Positions 17,596 through 27,803 are shown, numbered from the stretch's first letter. The stretch: DNA of 64,000 nt from Clostridia bacterium (GCA_017534885.1 JAFXVR010000006.1:1-64000), one strand, 5' to 3'. The notes: a model not told the origin generated them from the sequence alone. Numbers and translations: made by a program.

Positions 17596-18505
17596 TGTGC
17601 TCGCCTCCCGTCATGCCAAGGTAGTATTCCTCAAGCGTCATCGTACGCAGATAGATTTCTTCCAGACCGATCCCCGCGTCAATGATTGCTTTGGAAATCT
17701 CCTTTGTCCGTTCCATTCCCCGCCCGATTCGCAGACTTCCGTCCGGTTCATGGATCGCGCTGCCAAGGCCCATGTTTTCCAGCAGCTGCAGCGTTTCCGG
17801 CAGATTGTCGGTGCGAAGTACGAGGCTCTTCCCGCAGCGCTCATGCAGCTCCTCCGCGCTGAATTCGTCCAGCAGCGTTCCCTCGTGAATGATGCCGTAG
17901 GCGTCTGCCACCTTGGCCAGCTCATCCAGGATGTGACTGGAGATCATGATGGTGATGCCCCGCTCGTCCCGGAGCCTGGACAGCAGTTCACGCACCTCGA
18001 CGATGCCCTGGGGATCCAAGCCGTTGATGGGTTCATCCAGAATAATCATTTTGGGATCGCCCACCAGCGCAAGGGCGATGCCCAGCCGCTGCCTCATACC
18101 GAGTGAGTAAGAACCGGCTCCCTTTTTTTCGTCTGTGTTTTCCAGCCCTACGGTCTTGAGCAATTCCTCCACATATCCCCTGGGCTTGATCCCGACGCCG
18201 ATGCACTTGATTTTCAGATTCTCATAGGCCGAGAGCTTCGGATACAGGCCGGGATGCTCAATTAGTACGCCCACGTCCTTCAGCATCATCTGCATGGCCA
18301 GCCCGGTTTTGCCAAACAGGGAATAGCTGCCTCTTGTCGGCCTGGACAGTCCGCTGATCATTCGCATGATCGTGGTTTTCCCTGCGCCGTTCCGGCCGAT
18401 CAGGCCGTAGATCTGCCCTTGCCGGATGTGCAGATTCACGTCCTTGGCGGCTTCCTTCTGGCCGTAGACCTTCGTCAGGTCTTTGGTTTCCAGTATGTAT
18501 TCCAT
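17588..18505 (-). CDS. ABC transporter ATP-binding protein (BcrA-like)
   Basis: ATPase of 305 aa. Walker A GRNGAGKT at residues 37-44, signature YSLGMRQRL, Walker B MIILDEPINGLDP and the switch histidine in ISSHIL are all present. The C-terminal ~80-residue extension is usual in BcrA/NatA-type exporters. Together with the overlapping permease it forms a complete ABC-2 exporter. The histidine kinase/response regulator pair 4 kb upstream on the same strand could regulate it, as often seen for bacitracin-type systems, but that is inference. Confidence 0.88.
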   Translation of the reverse strand: MEYILETKDLTKVYGQKEAAKDVNLHIRQGQIYGLIGRNGAGKTTIMRMISGLSRPTRGSYSLFGKTGLAMQMMLKDVGVLIEHPGLYPKLSAYENLKIKCIGVGIKPRGYVEELLKTVGLENTDEKKGAGSYSLGMRQRLGIALALVGDPKMIILDEPINGLDPQGIVEVRELLSRLRDERGITIMISSHILDELAKVADAYGIIHEGTLLDEFSAEELHERCGKSLVLRTDNLPETLQLLENMGLGSAIHEPDGSLRIGRGMERTKEISKAIIDAGIGLEEIYLRTMTLEEYYLGMTGGEHNG

Positions 18506-18542
18506 GCTGTGATTAGCCCCCCTTTCTGCGGTTGCCGCAGGA

Positions 18543-19202
18543 TTACTGCATCAGCCGCGCTTTGTTCAGCACCCGCAGGTAGAACACATAGGCGACGATC
18601 TCCAGCAGATGGGCGGCAATGCCGGTGGTGGACTGCATGGCCGAACCGGTGACGCCAAGCGATGTGAGCACCTCCGCGGCCGCCGAGAGGATCAGCACAC
18701 AGAGCAGATAAGTACGGCATTTCGCGCACATATCGGAGATATCTTTGCGGACGAGGCCGTCCGCCATGGTGGCGATCCCTTCCAGCACGAAGATCATGAC
18801 GACCAGGTTGCAGAGAGTAGCGGGAACCTTCAGCCAGTTGGCGGCCTGTGGGCTGCTGTTCTGAAGGATGGATGCGATGATTTCAAACACGATCCCCGCC
18901 AGAAGCACCCACAGGGCGCGCTTGAAGCCTGCTTCATCCTTCGATGCGCTGATGATGCCGGTGAGGTTCATAAAGAAGCTGACCAGCATAAGCAGCATCA
19001 TCAGGACACCGAGGACGACGAAGGGGGTGCCGATCCTGGCGGACTGAAGCGCCTGGGTGGCCGCCTCGGCGCTCAAACCCGTGTCAATGCTGTTGGATGC
19101 CACCAGGATCATCATGGCAATGGCCAGCACGGCCGCCATGATGCTCAGAATCTCTGCGATATAGATCTTGTTGATGCCTTTTGCGGCGTTCGGATACTTC
19201 AT
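18543..19202 (-). CDS. Hypothetical membrane protein
   Basis: Protein of 219 aa with about five membrane helices and a short cytoplasmic N-terminus (MKYPNAAKGINKIYIAEIL). GAGGAGG precedes the start. It lies 37 bases before the exporter ATPase gene, and its own start is 38 bases after the S41-like gene, so it belongs to this operon. I do not recognise the family. Confidence 0.7.
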   Translation of the reverse strand: MKYPNAAKGINKIYIAEILSIMAAVLAIAMMILVASNSIDTGLSAEAATQALQSARIGTPFVVLGVLMMLLMLVSFFMNLTGIISASKDEAGFKRALWVLLAGIVFEIIASILQNSSPQAANWLKVPATLCNLVVMIFVLEGIATMADGLVRKDISDMCAKCRTYLLCVLILSAAAEVLTSLGVTGSAMQSTTGIAAHLLEIVAYVFYLRVLNKARLMQ

Positions 19203-19240
19203 GATAACATCCTCCTCGTTTTACTGATTGGTTGTTTGGT

Positions 19241-21169
19241 TCAGCGCAGACCGTTGATGATTTCCGTCAGTGCCTCACGGTCATAGAAATTGCGGTAATC
19301 CCGGATGAAATAGTCCGGTTCAGCGCCCTGATCCACGTCGTAGTACGCGCCGTTCTTGACAAAGGAAAGCCGGTTCGGGCCGGAAAGCTGATAGCTGGTG
19401 CCCCAGGCGGTGGTCAGGAAATTCACCGAGCAGCTCCCGCCGCCGGTCACGCGGCCCAGCAGCGTCACCCGTCCGTCCGCCTTGAAAGCCCAGGGCACCA
19501 GGTTGCCGCAGGAGAAGGAGCGGGGAGAGGACAGGCAGTACAGGTTCAGGTTCAGGCCGGCGAGGGTATCCTTTTCGTCGAATTCATGGTCCAGGTTCAC
19601 GTCGGCGCGATATACAGTGGTAGACTCAGCGCCGGTTGCGGTGTGGGTGACGGACAGCTGTGCATCGCCCAGGAACCAGCCCAGCGTCCAGAGCGCTGCC
19701 GGAGCGTGGCCGCCCCCGTTCATGCTCAGATCCAGGACGACATTTTCGATGGGGCTGTTCTCACGGGTGATTTGCTGATGGGCATAGTACAGCAGGCTGA
19801 CCGTATCGGAGGAAGGATCGGGAAGCTCGCCCTTTTCCAGTGCGGCATAATAGTCGAAGGTCGCATCCATGTAGAAAGTGTCAAAGGTCACATAAGCCGT
19901 ATTGCCCACTTCATAATAGGGCAGCTGCGATTCGGGATAAGCCGCGCGGAGCGTGGACAGCGATTCCGCGAGGCTTGCTCTGGACAGGTAGCTGAAGCCA
20001 AGATCCTGCCCGGCGTCCGCATAATCCGAGTCGATCAGATAGGAATGAGAGGCGGCGCCGGAATGGCCGTCATCAATCCAGTACGCAGTCATATCATAGA
20101 TCACCTGGTCCGCTGTCAGGGCATCGGGATTCAGCAGATCGGTTCCCCTTTCGATCTGCATGAAGAAATCAGAGAATTTCTCGATGTGATGCGCGTCCTT
20201 CAGGCCGTAGAAGAAATCCAGCTCCATGCAGAGCTCGCCGTAGCCGTAGTTGGTCAGGGCTTCGCTGCGGTTTCCTTTGGGAGAGGTGCCGGCATACAGC
20301 CCATACAGGGACTGGTCGAAGGCTCCCATGACCTGGGCAAGGATCGCCTGGCCCATTTCCGTCTGGCCGATGGTATCCAGGTAGAAAGCTTTCCTTTCCT
20401 CAGCCGTTTCGCAGGTTGCCGCAGCTTCCGACATCAGCTCCGGCGTGATCAGCCCGTTCATGTACAGAATATTCGGCAGCTGCGCTTTGATGTTCGTCAT
20501 GGTCTGAACGTAGGCAACGATCAGGCATTCCTGATTGTAATATGCGCCCGCATACAGGGGGGCAAGCGTAAAGGCCGAAAGAGTCTGAAGCGGTACAAGA
20601 TACTTGCCGTCCTGTGCGATGACGGTAATGCCATAGTAGTCCGACAGTTTCAGCACCGTGCTGTTTGCATGCCGCTCCCGGGTGCTGACCCGGGTCAGAT
20701 AGACCGGGCGGCCTTCAGCGTCGGTTTCCGGCAGCGTGGACATATCCAGATAAGCGCCGTTGGTTCCCTGCAGGAAGCCGATATAGTCATCCCAGATGAT
20801 CTGGCTGTTTTCAAAGTCAACAACCATGATATGCCCGTTCTCACGCATCAGCGTGACCACATTACCGGTTTCATCCACCTCAGCCGTCACCTGGAAGCCA
20901 TCATACCTGTGCGTGATCGGATCCGGGAAAGCCATGTTCATGAAGTCCGCCCAATCACGCAGATCGACATACGCCAGGTCTTCCGCGCCATCTGCAAAAT
21001 ACAGCGGAAAGCCGTCGGGCAACTGGCCTTGAGGGCTCAGTATGTACATGGGCACGTTCTTCGTTTCGATCCGGTGAGCAGTGGCCGCCGTGTTTGTTTC
21101 GGCGGCGGCGCACGCGCAGCTGAGCAGCAGGGTAAGGGCGGCCAGCAGGGCAAGAGTCCGTTTCAGCAT
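19241..21169 (-). CDS. Secreted S41-peptidase-like protein
   Basis: Protein of 642 aa starting at ATG21169 after GAGGAGG. The N-terminal signal (MLKRTLALLAALTLLLSCACA) has LLSC, so it may be a lipoprotein. The C-terminal 230 residues look like a C-terminal-processing-peptidase (S41) catalytic domain: NVVLDLSMNGGGHAPAA, then SSPRSFSCGNLVPWAFK where the nucleophile serine is expected, and GGGSC. No PDZ domain is evident; the long middle region is unfamiliar. A truncated tandem copy of the C-terminal third lies directly upstream at 21232-21930. Protease activity is inferred. Confidence 0.8.
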   Translation of the reverse strand: MLKRTLALLAALTLLLSCACAAAETNTAATAHRIETKNVPMYILSPQGQLPDGFPLYFADGAEDLAYVDLRDWADFMNMAFPDPITHRYDGFQVTAEVDETGNVVTLMRENGHIMVVDFENSQIIWDDYIGFLQGTNGAYLDMSTLPETDAEGRPVYLTRVSTRERHANSTVLKLSDYYGITVIAQDGKYLVPLQTLSAFTLAPLYAGAYYNQECLIVAYVQTMTNIKAQLPNILYMNGLITPELMSEAAATCETAEERKAFYLDTIGQTEMGQAILAQVMGAFDQSLYGLYAGTSPKGNRSEALTNYGYGELCMELDFFYGLKDAHHIEKFSDFFMQIERGTDLLNPDALTADQVIYDMTAYWIDDGHSGAASHSYLIDSDYADAGQDLGFSYLSRASLAESLSTLRAAYPESQLPYYEVGNTAYVTFDTFYMDATFDYYAALEKGELPDPSSDTVSLLYYAHQQITRENSPIENVVLDLSMNGGGHAPAALWTLGWFLGDAQLSVTHTATGAESTTVYRADVNLDHEFDEKDTLAGLNLNLYCLSSPRSFSCGNLVPWAFKADGRVTLLGRVTGGGSCSVNFLTTAWGTSYQLSGPNRLSFVKNGAYYDVDQGAEPDYFIRDYRNFYDREALTEIINGLR

Positions 21170-21231
21170 GTGTGTTCCTCCTCTGATTGTTGTGGCGTCC
21201 AACGTATACATGCAAGATCCTCCGGAGAAGA

Positions 21232-21930
21232 TCAACGCAGCTCATGAATGTACGCAGACAGGGCTTCTCTGTCGTAGAAATCATCGTAGGATCGAATGAA
21301 GCAGTCAGGATCAACGCCCCTGTCGACGTTGTAATACGCGCCGTTTTTGACAAAGGAAATACGGATATCACCGGAAACCTGATACGCGGTTCCCCAGGCC
21401 GTGGACAGCTGCCTGACGACGCAGCTGCCGCCGCCGGAAGTCTTTCCCAGCAGCGTCACCCGTCCGTCTTCCTTAAAGGCCCAGGGGAGCAGGTTGCCGC
21501 AGGAGAAGGAGTTTGGAGAAATCAGGCAGAACAGGTTCAGGCCGGATAGACTGTCATTTTCATCAAACCGATGATCCAGATTGAGATCCGCCCGATAAGA
21601 TACCGTAGATTCAGCGCCTGAAAGGGGATCCGCAGCGGACACCTGCGCATCGCCCAGGAACCAGCAAATGGCAAACACCGCGGCGGGGGATGCGCCGCCG
21701 CCGTTCATGGACAGGTCCATCACCACATTCTCAATCGGGCTGTTTTCCCGGGTGATCTCCCGGTGCGCCCTGATCAGAAGGCCAATTGTATCATGCGGCA
21801 AATCACCTTGCTCATCCAGCGCATAGTAATCGGACAACGTCTGAATGGAAGAATCGATCTCGAAGACATCAAAAGTGATGTAGGCAGTATCGCCAACTTC
21901 ATAGTACGGAAGAACGGCATGTGCGTTTCC
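21232..21930 (-). pseudogene. Truncated tandem copy of the S41-peptidase-like gene
   Basis: The last ~230 codons of an S41-like gene, very similar to 19241-19930: LPYYEVGDTAYITFD, ENVVMDLSMNGGG, SPNSFSCGNLLPWAFK, GGGSC and the same end. Upstream of 21930 the similarity stops abruptly at a GGAGG-containing segment in which no start in the right frame is placed, so about 400 codons are missing. I see no gene from 21931 to the REP-A copy at 22160. Confidence 0.8.
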
Positions 21931-22159
21931 TCCTTTGCGGATGCGTTGTGAGGCGGCGCAGAAGAATCGCCCGTCTCTTTCTTCCCATCCGTCCCTGCGG
22001 CCAAACGGACAGAAAGATCATATCGTACCCCATCCATCAGATTTCCATCAAATCAGGCGATATGGAGAAGGTGAAACAAAAAAGCCCGGGATCATAAATC
22101 ACCAGGCTGTTTTGTCCTGGGAAACGCACGGAGGTGGGTTTTCCCGTGCTTACAGTGAT

Positions 22160-22275
22160 GATTCGGATGTCAAAAGGGCGCTTTCCTGAATCAAGCCACG
22201 ACTGGTTGTGGAAGAAAGCGGAAATCACCACAACCAGTCGTGGCTCTAAGGTTGAAAGCGCCCTTTTGTCACCCT
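22160..22275 (+). repeat. REP-A palindromic repeat, copy B
   Basis: Near-identical to copy A over its whole length. It is followed at 22280-22311 by a second, partial right end (AAGCGCCCTTTTGTCACCC), which reaches into the response regulator gene. Confidence 0.9.
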
Positions 22276-22279
22276 TGCC

Positions 22280-22311
22280 AAGGTTAAAAGCGCCCTTTTG
22301 TCACCCTCAAC
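22280..22311 (+). repeat. REP-A right-end fragment
   Basis: About 32 bases of the REP-A right arm. On the minus strand it encodes the last residues (VTKGRF) and the stop codon of the response regulator, so the insertion appears to have replaced the original gene end. Confidence 0.75.
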
Positions 22312-23087
22312 AGTGATTCTGTATTGAATATCGCCCAGGGGTATTCCTCCATGTATTCCCCTCTGTATGCGTTTACGGCCTCCGGGTCATTCTTGAGGAA
22401 ACGGTAAAGGTCACAGTCCAGTAATTCCGGCCTTACACGCAGATAGCCGCTCTTGATTTCCAGAATCTCTTCGATCCCCGCTTCTCTCAGGGTCTCCCGA
22501 AGAGAACGGATGATAACATCCAGATATTTCTGCTTGGAATAGTCATACAATCCCTCTTCCCATAAAGCGGCAAAAATCCCCGGACGATTCACACCATGCC
22601 CGTTTCGGTCAACCAGATACGCCAGCAGTTCCTTTGCCTTCTGACGATGAAAAACGAGTGTTTCTCCGTTTACGAAAATCTCAAAATTGCCAAAGGTCTG
22701 CACCACAATATGCCCGACATGATGTTCCGGCTTTCGGGAATTAGCGTAAGTCACTTCATCCCTCAGCTCTTCCAAACTCACAGGTTTGAGCAGATAGCCG
22801 CTTGCCCGCAGCTTGAATGCCTGCACTGCGTATTGAGGGAAGGCCGTCAGGAAGACAACCGCGGCGTCCGGGTTTTTCCGCTTCACAAGCTCCGCCAGCA
22901 TCAGCCCGCTGATCTCAGGCATATCAATGTCCAGCAGTGCAAGATCCACCGGATGGGTCTCCAGCCATTGCGCGGCTTCACGGGGGCGGAAGAAACCCGT
23001 CACCTCCGTAACCTGTGGGAGCTTTTTGCACATGGAAACAGTATCTTCCATGATTGGCAGCGCGTCATCCACACACAAGACCCTCAT
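22284..23087 (-). CDS. Response regulator with SARP-like winged-helix output domain
   Basis: Protein of 267 aa. Residues 1-120 are a receiver with acidic pocket D7-D8, phospho-acceptor D53 (LLDIDMP), T at VVFLTAF and K at GYLLKPV. From about residue 135 an OmpR/SARP-type winged helix follows (VQTFGNFEIFVNGE, KAKELLAYLVDR, NGHGVNRPGIFAALW). The last residues come from a REP-A fragment, so the protein may be slightly truncated. Its start overlaps the kinase gene by four bases. Targets are unknown; the exporter/S41 operon just downstream is the obvious candidate. Confidence 0.88.
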   Translation of the reverse strand: MRVLCVDDALPIMEDTVSMCKKLPQVTEVTGFFRPREAAQWLETHPVDLALLDIDMPEISGLMLAELVKRKNPDAAVVFLTAFPQYAVQAFKLRASGYLLKPVSLEELRDEVTYANSRKPEHHVGHIVVQTFGNFEIFVNGETLVFHRQKAKELLAYLVDRNGHGVNRPGIFAALWEEGLYDYSKQKYLDVIIRSLRETLREAGIEEILEIKSGYLRVRPELLDCDLYRFLKNDPEAVNAYRGEYMEEYPWAIFNTESLLRVTKGRF

Positions 23088-24400
23088 CGAACGGCTCCTT
23101 CCTGTTCCGGTGCTCCATCAGCCTGCGAAGCCAGCGGGATGAAAAGCGTGACCTCGGTCCCTTCGCCCTGCCGGCTCTCAATGCACAGCGAGCCGCCGCA
23201 CTGCTTTTCCAGCCTCTCCCGGACATTTCGGATGCCGATGTGCTTCTCGTCCGCCGCATCAATAGCCGAGGGGTCAAACCCGAGGCCATTGTCCGCAATG
23301 ATGATCGTGTGACCGGTTCCGCTTTTGCGGACGTTGATATCGATTTGCCCGACATCCCTGGCCCGCACGCCGTGCCGGATGGCGTTTTCCACCAAAGGCT
23401 GCACCGTCAGCATCGGCAGCATGAACTGATCGTCTTCGATATCATATCGTATATGAATGTAGGGGAACATCAGCATTTCAATCTCCGTGTAAATCTTCAC
23501 ATGCTCCAATTCCTGCTTGAAGGGGATCAGACCGGACTGGCTCAACGTGTCCAGGTTTTGCCGCAGGTATCTTGAAAACTTGTCAATGGTCTGCGCTGCT
23601 GTTTCCGGTGACTTCAGGCAGAGGCCGCGAATCGTGGCGAGCGTATTGTACAGAAAATGGGGCTGGATCTGCGACATCATGATCTGAATACGCTGCTCCG
23701 CCGCCAGGTCCTTTTCATGTGCCCGCACAAACTGAAAATGCAGCCAGATATAATACAGCGCACTGCTGATTACGATGGAGATGGTCAAAAAGCTGACGGG
23801 CTGCTGTGTCTCGTGCACACAGGAATCCAGCAGCAGCGCAAACAGGATAATGAAAACCGAAAAAACCGGGATCCAGATCTCTTTCCGTTTAAGCGGACGA
23901 TAATCATGCAAAGATGAAAAGAACAGCGCACCCAGCAGAATCACGCTGGAAATCATACAGCTGCTTCTCAGCACAGGCCATCCGCCCTGAAACATGTTTT
24001 CCTCATTGATCGTGAAGGATATATCGCTGAATATCGCCGTCAGGTACACTCCGGTGTTGATTCCGATCAGAACCCACCACAGTCCGCTCGGCTTCCGGGT
24101 GCTGACGATATACAAAAAGAGCAGCAGGATGACGGGCCGGATGGCATAGCCGTAGATATCGACCGCAATTCTGAGCGTGATCATCGGGGTGCCGTTTGCC
24201 AGATAATTGTCCAGGAGGTTCTGGGCGATCAGGCTGAAAACCAGCGTGCAGATGATCAGCATGATTCGCCTTTTCTGCTTGAGAATGTACTGATCGATCC
24301 CGATCGCAATCGACAGACCGAGCAGAAGAAGCATCACGGGAAAAGCGGCAAGGATTTCCACGTAATGCACATGGATAAACCGATACAAGGCTTCATGCAT
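23084..24400 (-). CDS. Sensor histidine kinase (LytS/YesM-like HPK7 type)
   Basis: Protein of 438 aa starting at ATG24400 after GGAGG. The N-terminal ~215 residues form seven membrane helices, followed by a cytoplasmic coiled segment. The phospho-acceptor region reads QIQPHFLYNTLATIRGL, with the His_kinase-type sequence instead of a classic H-box. The N box PLVENAIRHGV and G boxes ADNGLGFD and GIRNVRERL complete the ATPase domain. It pairs with the response regulator through an ATGA overlap. The seven-helix sensor suggests a membrane or small-molecule signal. Confidence 0.9.
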   Translation of the reverse strand: MHEALYRFIHVHYVEILAAFPVMLLLLGLSIAIGIDQYILKQKRRIMLIICTLVFSLIAQNLLDNYLANGTPMITLRIAVDIYGYAIRPVILLLFLYIVSTRKPSGLWWVLIGINTGVYLTAIFSDISFTINEENMFQGGWPVLRSSCMISSVILLGALFFSSLHDYRPLKRKEIWIPVFSVFIILFALLLDSCVHETQQPVSFLTISIVISSALYYIWLHFQFVRAHEKDLAAEQRIQIMMSQIQPHFLYNTLATIRGLCLKSPETAAQTIDKFSRYLRQNLDTLSQSGLIPFKQELEHVKIYTEIEMLMFPYIHIRYDIEDDQFMLPMLTVQPLVENAIRHGVRARDVGQIDINVRKSGTGHTIIIADNGLGFDPSAIDAADEKHIGIRNVRERLEKQCGGSLCIESRQGEGTEVTLFIPLASQADGAPEQEGAVR

Positions 24401-24458
24401 ACTTGCTTCACCTCCTCTGTGCTTCAGGCTGCAGTGTTTATCGGGGCTCCTGCATTTC

Positions 24459-24487
24459 ATCATAGCATTTTTACGGGAAGTGTGCAA
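24459..24487 (-). promoter_or_regulatory. Promoter of the two-component operon
   Basis: On the minus strand TTGCAC (24482-24487), a 17-base spacer and TATGAT (24459-24464), 58 bases before the kinase start. Confidence 0.75.
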
Positions 24488-24534
24488 CGAGTTCTCACAG
24501 TTGCTTGGCTTCCCTTTGGGGTTCTCTTTTGTGT

Positions 24535-24855
24535 TTATATCGTAACCTGCACCGGCTGTTCGTTCATCCGTTCCGGCTCGCCTTTCATCACGATCTCTGC
24601 GCAGTGCTTCACCATCAGCAGCCGGCCCAGCTCATCCTGCAGGGGAGCATACTGCTCGTACATCTTCTCCCGGTCCCGCTTCAGCTGCGCCTGCTCTTTC
24701 CTCCAGCCCTGTATGGTGATTCCCTTCGCGCCGGTGACAACCACAGAAAAGCCCTCCGTCTGCGGAAGATTTCCTCCACAGCGAAGGGCTTTTCGAAACA
24801 GGTTTTCACAGAGACCGACAGCACCCGCACCTCGAAGCCACCGGATCGTTTCCAA
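24535..24855 (-). CDS. Hypothetical protein or gene fragment
   Basis: Open frame of 106 aa. The C-terminal half is a charged helix (WRKEQAQLKRDREKMYEQYA) that could form a coiled coil and loosely recalls the tail of conjugative-element relaxases. There is no convincing ribosome-binding site before its ATG. It lies alone between the kinase promoter and guaA, and may be a relic of a mobile element. Confidence 0.3.
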   Translation of the reverse strand: METIRWLRGAGAVGLCENLFRKALRCGGNLPQTEGFSVVVTGAKGITIQGWRKEQAQLKRDREKMYEQYAPLQDELGRLLMVKHCAEIVMKGEPERMNEQPVQVTI

Positions 24856-24952
24856 TAATGGCGGCTCTGGCGAATGTTATCATTTTGTTATCAGAGCGGA
24901 TTTGGACTTGGCGGGAAGCCCTGCAGTTACTGAAATTCCGGGCTGCAGGCGG

Positions 24953-26497
24953 TCATTCCCACTCCACCGAGGCCGGGGGCTTGGTCGTCACGTCCAGCAC
25001 GACCCGGTTGACGTGGGACACCTCGCCCACGATGCGGGCGGAAACCGTGGCGATCAGGTCGTAGGGCAGGCGCGCCCAGTCGGCGGTCATGAAGTCGTCG
25101 GTAGTGACGGCGCGGAGGGCGATGGTGTAGTCATAGGTGCGCTCGTCACCCATGACGCCCACGCTCTGCACACCGGTGAGGACGGTGAAGTACTGGCTGA
25201 TCTGCCGGTCCAGGCCAGCCCTGGCGACCTCCTCCCGGAAGATCGCGTCGCTCTCCCGGACGATGTGCGCCTTCTCCGGCGTCACCTCGCCGATGATCCG
25301 GATGGCCAGGCCGGGGCCCGGGAAGGGCTGCCGCCAGACGAGCTCCCGGGGCAGGCCCAGGGCCTCGCCCAGAGCCCGCACCTCGTCCTTGAACAGCATC
25401 CGCAGGGGCTCGATGAGCTCGGTGAAGCCCAGCTCCCTGGGCAGGCCGCCCACGTTGTGGTGGCTCTTGATGACGGCGGCGCTGGTGCCCCGCCCGCTCT
25501 CGATCACATCGGGGTAGATTGTACCCTGGGCGAAGTAATCCAGCTTTCCGAACCTCCGCGCTTCCTCCTTGAAGACCTCGATGAAATCCCGGCCGATGAT
25601 GTGGCGCTTTTCCTCCGGCTCGGTCACGCCTTTCAGGTCGCGGAAGAAGCGGTCCGCCGCGTCCGCCCGGACGAAGCGCACCGGGAACAGGTGGCTGAAC
25701 ACATGGCAGACCTGCTCGCTCTCGCCCTTGCGCATCAGCCCGTGATCGACAAAGACGCAGGTCAGGCGGCTGCCGATGGCGCGATAGATCAGCGCCGCGG
25801 CCACGGAGGAGTCCACGCCGCCGGAGAGCGCCAGCAGGACCGTGCCGGTCTCGCCGACTGTCTCCCGGATCTGACGGACAGCGGTCTCCGCGTAGGCTTC
25901 CATGGTCCAGCCGCCGGTGCAGCCGCAGACGCCGTAGAGGAAATTGCGCAGGAGGATGCTGCCCTCCTCGGTGTGGGTCACTTCGGGGTGGAACTGCACG
26001 CCGTAGATGCGCTTCTCCTCATCAGCCATGGCGGCAATGGGGCAGCTGCCGGTCTCCGCGATGGGATGAAAGCCGGGCGGACATTCACACACCTGCCAGG
26101 TGTGGCTCATCCAGCAGGAGGATGCCTCCTTCATGCCCTCCAGCAGTCCGGTCTGCTGCTTCATCCGGACGGTGACACGGCCATATTCGCGCTCCGCGGC
26201 CCGTTTCACCTGTCCGCCCAGCAGGGCCGCCGTCAGCTGCATGCCGTAGCAGATGCCCAGCACCGGAACGCCCAGGCGGTAAACATCCGGGTCGCAGCGC
26301 GGAGCGTCCGGATCGCAGACGCTGGCGGGGCCGCCGGAGAGGATGATGCCGGCCGGCTGCCGGTCGGCGATCTCCCGCGCCGGGATGTTCCACGGCAGCA
26401 CTTCGGAATAGACATGGTTCTCCCGCACGCGGCGGGCGATGAGCTGGGTGTACTGCCCGCCGAAATCGAGGATGACGATCTTTGGAAGGTTTGGCAT
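24953..26497 (-). CDS. guaA: GMP synthase (glutamine-hydrolysing)
   Basis: Converts XMP, glutamine and ATP to GMP; 514 aa, the normal length. The class I amidotransferase domain comes first ([19 protein letters not shown]; nucleophile Cys in LGICYGMQL; catalytic [10 protein letters not shown]). The ATP-pyrophosphatase domain follows with the P-loop [13 protein letters not shown], and the dimerisation domain closes with the usual [22 protein letters not shown] end. Start ATG26497 follows GGAGGAG. Only 23 bases separate it from the AlbA/Schlafen-type gene upstream, so the two seem to share that gene's operator-covered promoter. I see no purine riboswitch. Confidence 0.96.
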   Translation of the reverse strand: MPNLPKIVILDFGGQYTQLIARRVRENHVYSEVLPWNIPAREIADRQPAGIILSGGPASVCDPDAPRCDPDVYRLGVPVLGICYGMQLTAALLGGQVKRAAEREYGRVTVRMKQQTGLLEGMKEASSCWMSHTWQVCECPPGFHPIAETGSCPIAAMADEEKRIYGVQFHPEVTHTEEGSILLRNFLYGVCGCTGGWTMEAYAETAVRQIRETVGETGTVLLALSGGVDSSVAAALIYRAIGSRLTCVFVDHGLMRKGESEQVCHVFSHLFPVRFVRADAADRFFRDLKGVTEPEEKRHIIGRDFIEVFKEEARRFGKLDYFAQGTIYPDVIESGRGTSAAVIKSHHNVGGLPRELGFTELIEPLRMLFKDEVRALGEALGLPRELVWRQPFPGPGLAIRIIGEVTPEKAHIVRESDAIFREEVARAGLDRQISQYFTVLTGVQSVGVMGDERTYDYTIALRAVTTDDFMTADWARLPYDLIATVSARIVGEVSHVNRVVLDVTTKPPASVEWE

Positions 26498-26520
26498 GGG
26501 GACGGCTCCTCCTCTTTCCC

Positions 26521-27774
26521 TTAGGCTCTGCCATACTTTGTGCCGCGTCCTGCGCCATACCGGCGGAGCATTCCGGCCTCCTGCATGGAAGTGAGCAGCC
26601 GGATGGTCTTGGCTTTGCTCCACCCAAGGGATTCCGCAATCTCGTTGCTTGAAAGCCTCAGACCGCTGGCGGCCAGCTCCAGGATTTTCCATTGGTCAGA
26701 TGTCGCTGCGATGACTGAGTCCGTTCGCGGCAAAATGATACAGACACTGTTGTCGGTCACTCTGAAGGATGGCTGCACGGAAAATGCGGAATACGCATCA
26801 CGGATCCGCCTGATGCCGGTGCCGAACATCTCGATGTAGTGAAGCCTGAAGAAAATATTGCCGATTGTCGGATTGCGCAGAATGGAGATGAATCCGTTCA
26901 GGTATTCGTCTTCCGTGATGCCCCTGGGCAGACTTCCCGGGGAGATGATTTCAACCCTGTCCGGGTGCATCAGCAGCCGTATGTGCGCATCGATGTCCCA
27001 GGTTCTGTGAACCAGCGCATTGGCTACCGCCTCCCGGAAAGCAGTCTCCGGAACCGTTTCAATGGTCTCACGCTGAATGCCTGCGATTTTCTCATACTGG
27101 TAATAGCGTCTGAACATTTCAACAGCACAGTCATACTGCTGCAGAACAGACATCCCGGCATATGTTCCCCTGTCAAGGATTTCGCTGATGGAGTTTCCGA
27201 ATCGGACGGCGTCAATTCCTGAAAATGAATTCTGATCCGCAAACAATGCAGCGGCAATGGTGTATTTCCGGTTCTGTCCGATCAGGCCCAGGGTTCTCAG
27301 CACATCATTGCTGACCTCATCTATTCCCAGGATTTCTTTCAGCTTTTTGCCGAGATAATGGAACTGCAGCGTGTTTTCCCCGCAGGGCAGACTTTCGTAA
27401 TAAAGATTCTCACCCTCCAGCGTCAGCCGCTTCAGTTCCACCTGGTCTGCCTCTACCGTGGCCGTGTCACTTCTGCGGTATGCCTTGCCTTTGTACAGAT
27501 ATGGTTTGTATCTGCCCTCGGCGACCTCCAGCCGGATCACTTTCGTCTGACTGTCAATGCTGAGGGTATAATCCGGCTTTGGATGAATGCTGTCATTGAT
27601 CCGGTTCTCCAGATCCAGACAAGCGCTTTTCGGATCGCTGATGCCTGTCGGTTTCCCTTGGTCATCCACGCCGAACAGAATGGTTCCATTGCCGAAATTC
27701 GCAAAGGCGCTGACTGTCTTCAGAAATGTACTGGTGATCTCCTGCTTGAACTCAAGCGAGCGGCTCTCTTTCAC
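26521..27774 (-). CDS. AlbA/Schlafen-domain ATP-binding transcriptional regulator-like protein
   Basis: Protein of 417 aa. The N-terminal ~115 residues are an AlbA_2 (Schlafen-type) DNA-binding domain ([28 protein letters not shown]). The middle, about 240-340, looks like a GHKL/HATPase_c_4 module ([28 protein letters not shown]). The C-terminus is a winged helix ([20 protein letters not shown]). The family is often called RecG-like but lacks helicase motifs. Its promoter overlaps four copies of an 11-bp motif, suggesting autoregulation. It precedes guaA by 23 bases. The end may be shorter than in relatives, which often carry a repeated KQDI tail; such a tail is found orphaned at 44782-45153. 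Confidence 0.82.
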   Translation of the reverse strand: MKESRSLEFKQEITSTFLKTVSAFANFGNGTILFGVDDQGKPTGISDPKSACLDLENRINDSIHPKPDYTLSIDSQTKVIRLEVAEGRYKPYLYKGKAYRRSDTATVEADQVELKRLTLEGENLYYESLPCGENTLQFHYLGKKLKEILGIDEVSNDVLRTLGLIGQNRKYTIAAALFADQNSFSGIDAVRFGNSISEILDRGTYAGMSVLQQYDCAVEMFRRYYQYEKIAGIQRETIETVPETAFREAVANALVHRTWDIDAHIRLLMHPDRVEIISPGSLPRGITEDEYLNGFISILRNPTIGNIFFRLHYIEMFGTGIRRIRDAYSAFSVQPSFRVTDNSVCIILPRTDSVIAATSDQWKILELAASGLRLSSNEIAESLGWSKAKTIRLLTSMQEAGMLRRYGAGRGTKYGRA

Positions 27775-27803
27775 GGTGAATCCCTCCGTTCCGTTACGAA
27801 GGA

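Noticed and set aside
26498..26520. Purine riboswitch before guaA
   Set aside because: Only 23 bases separate guaA from the preceding gene, too few for a riboswitch.
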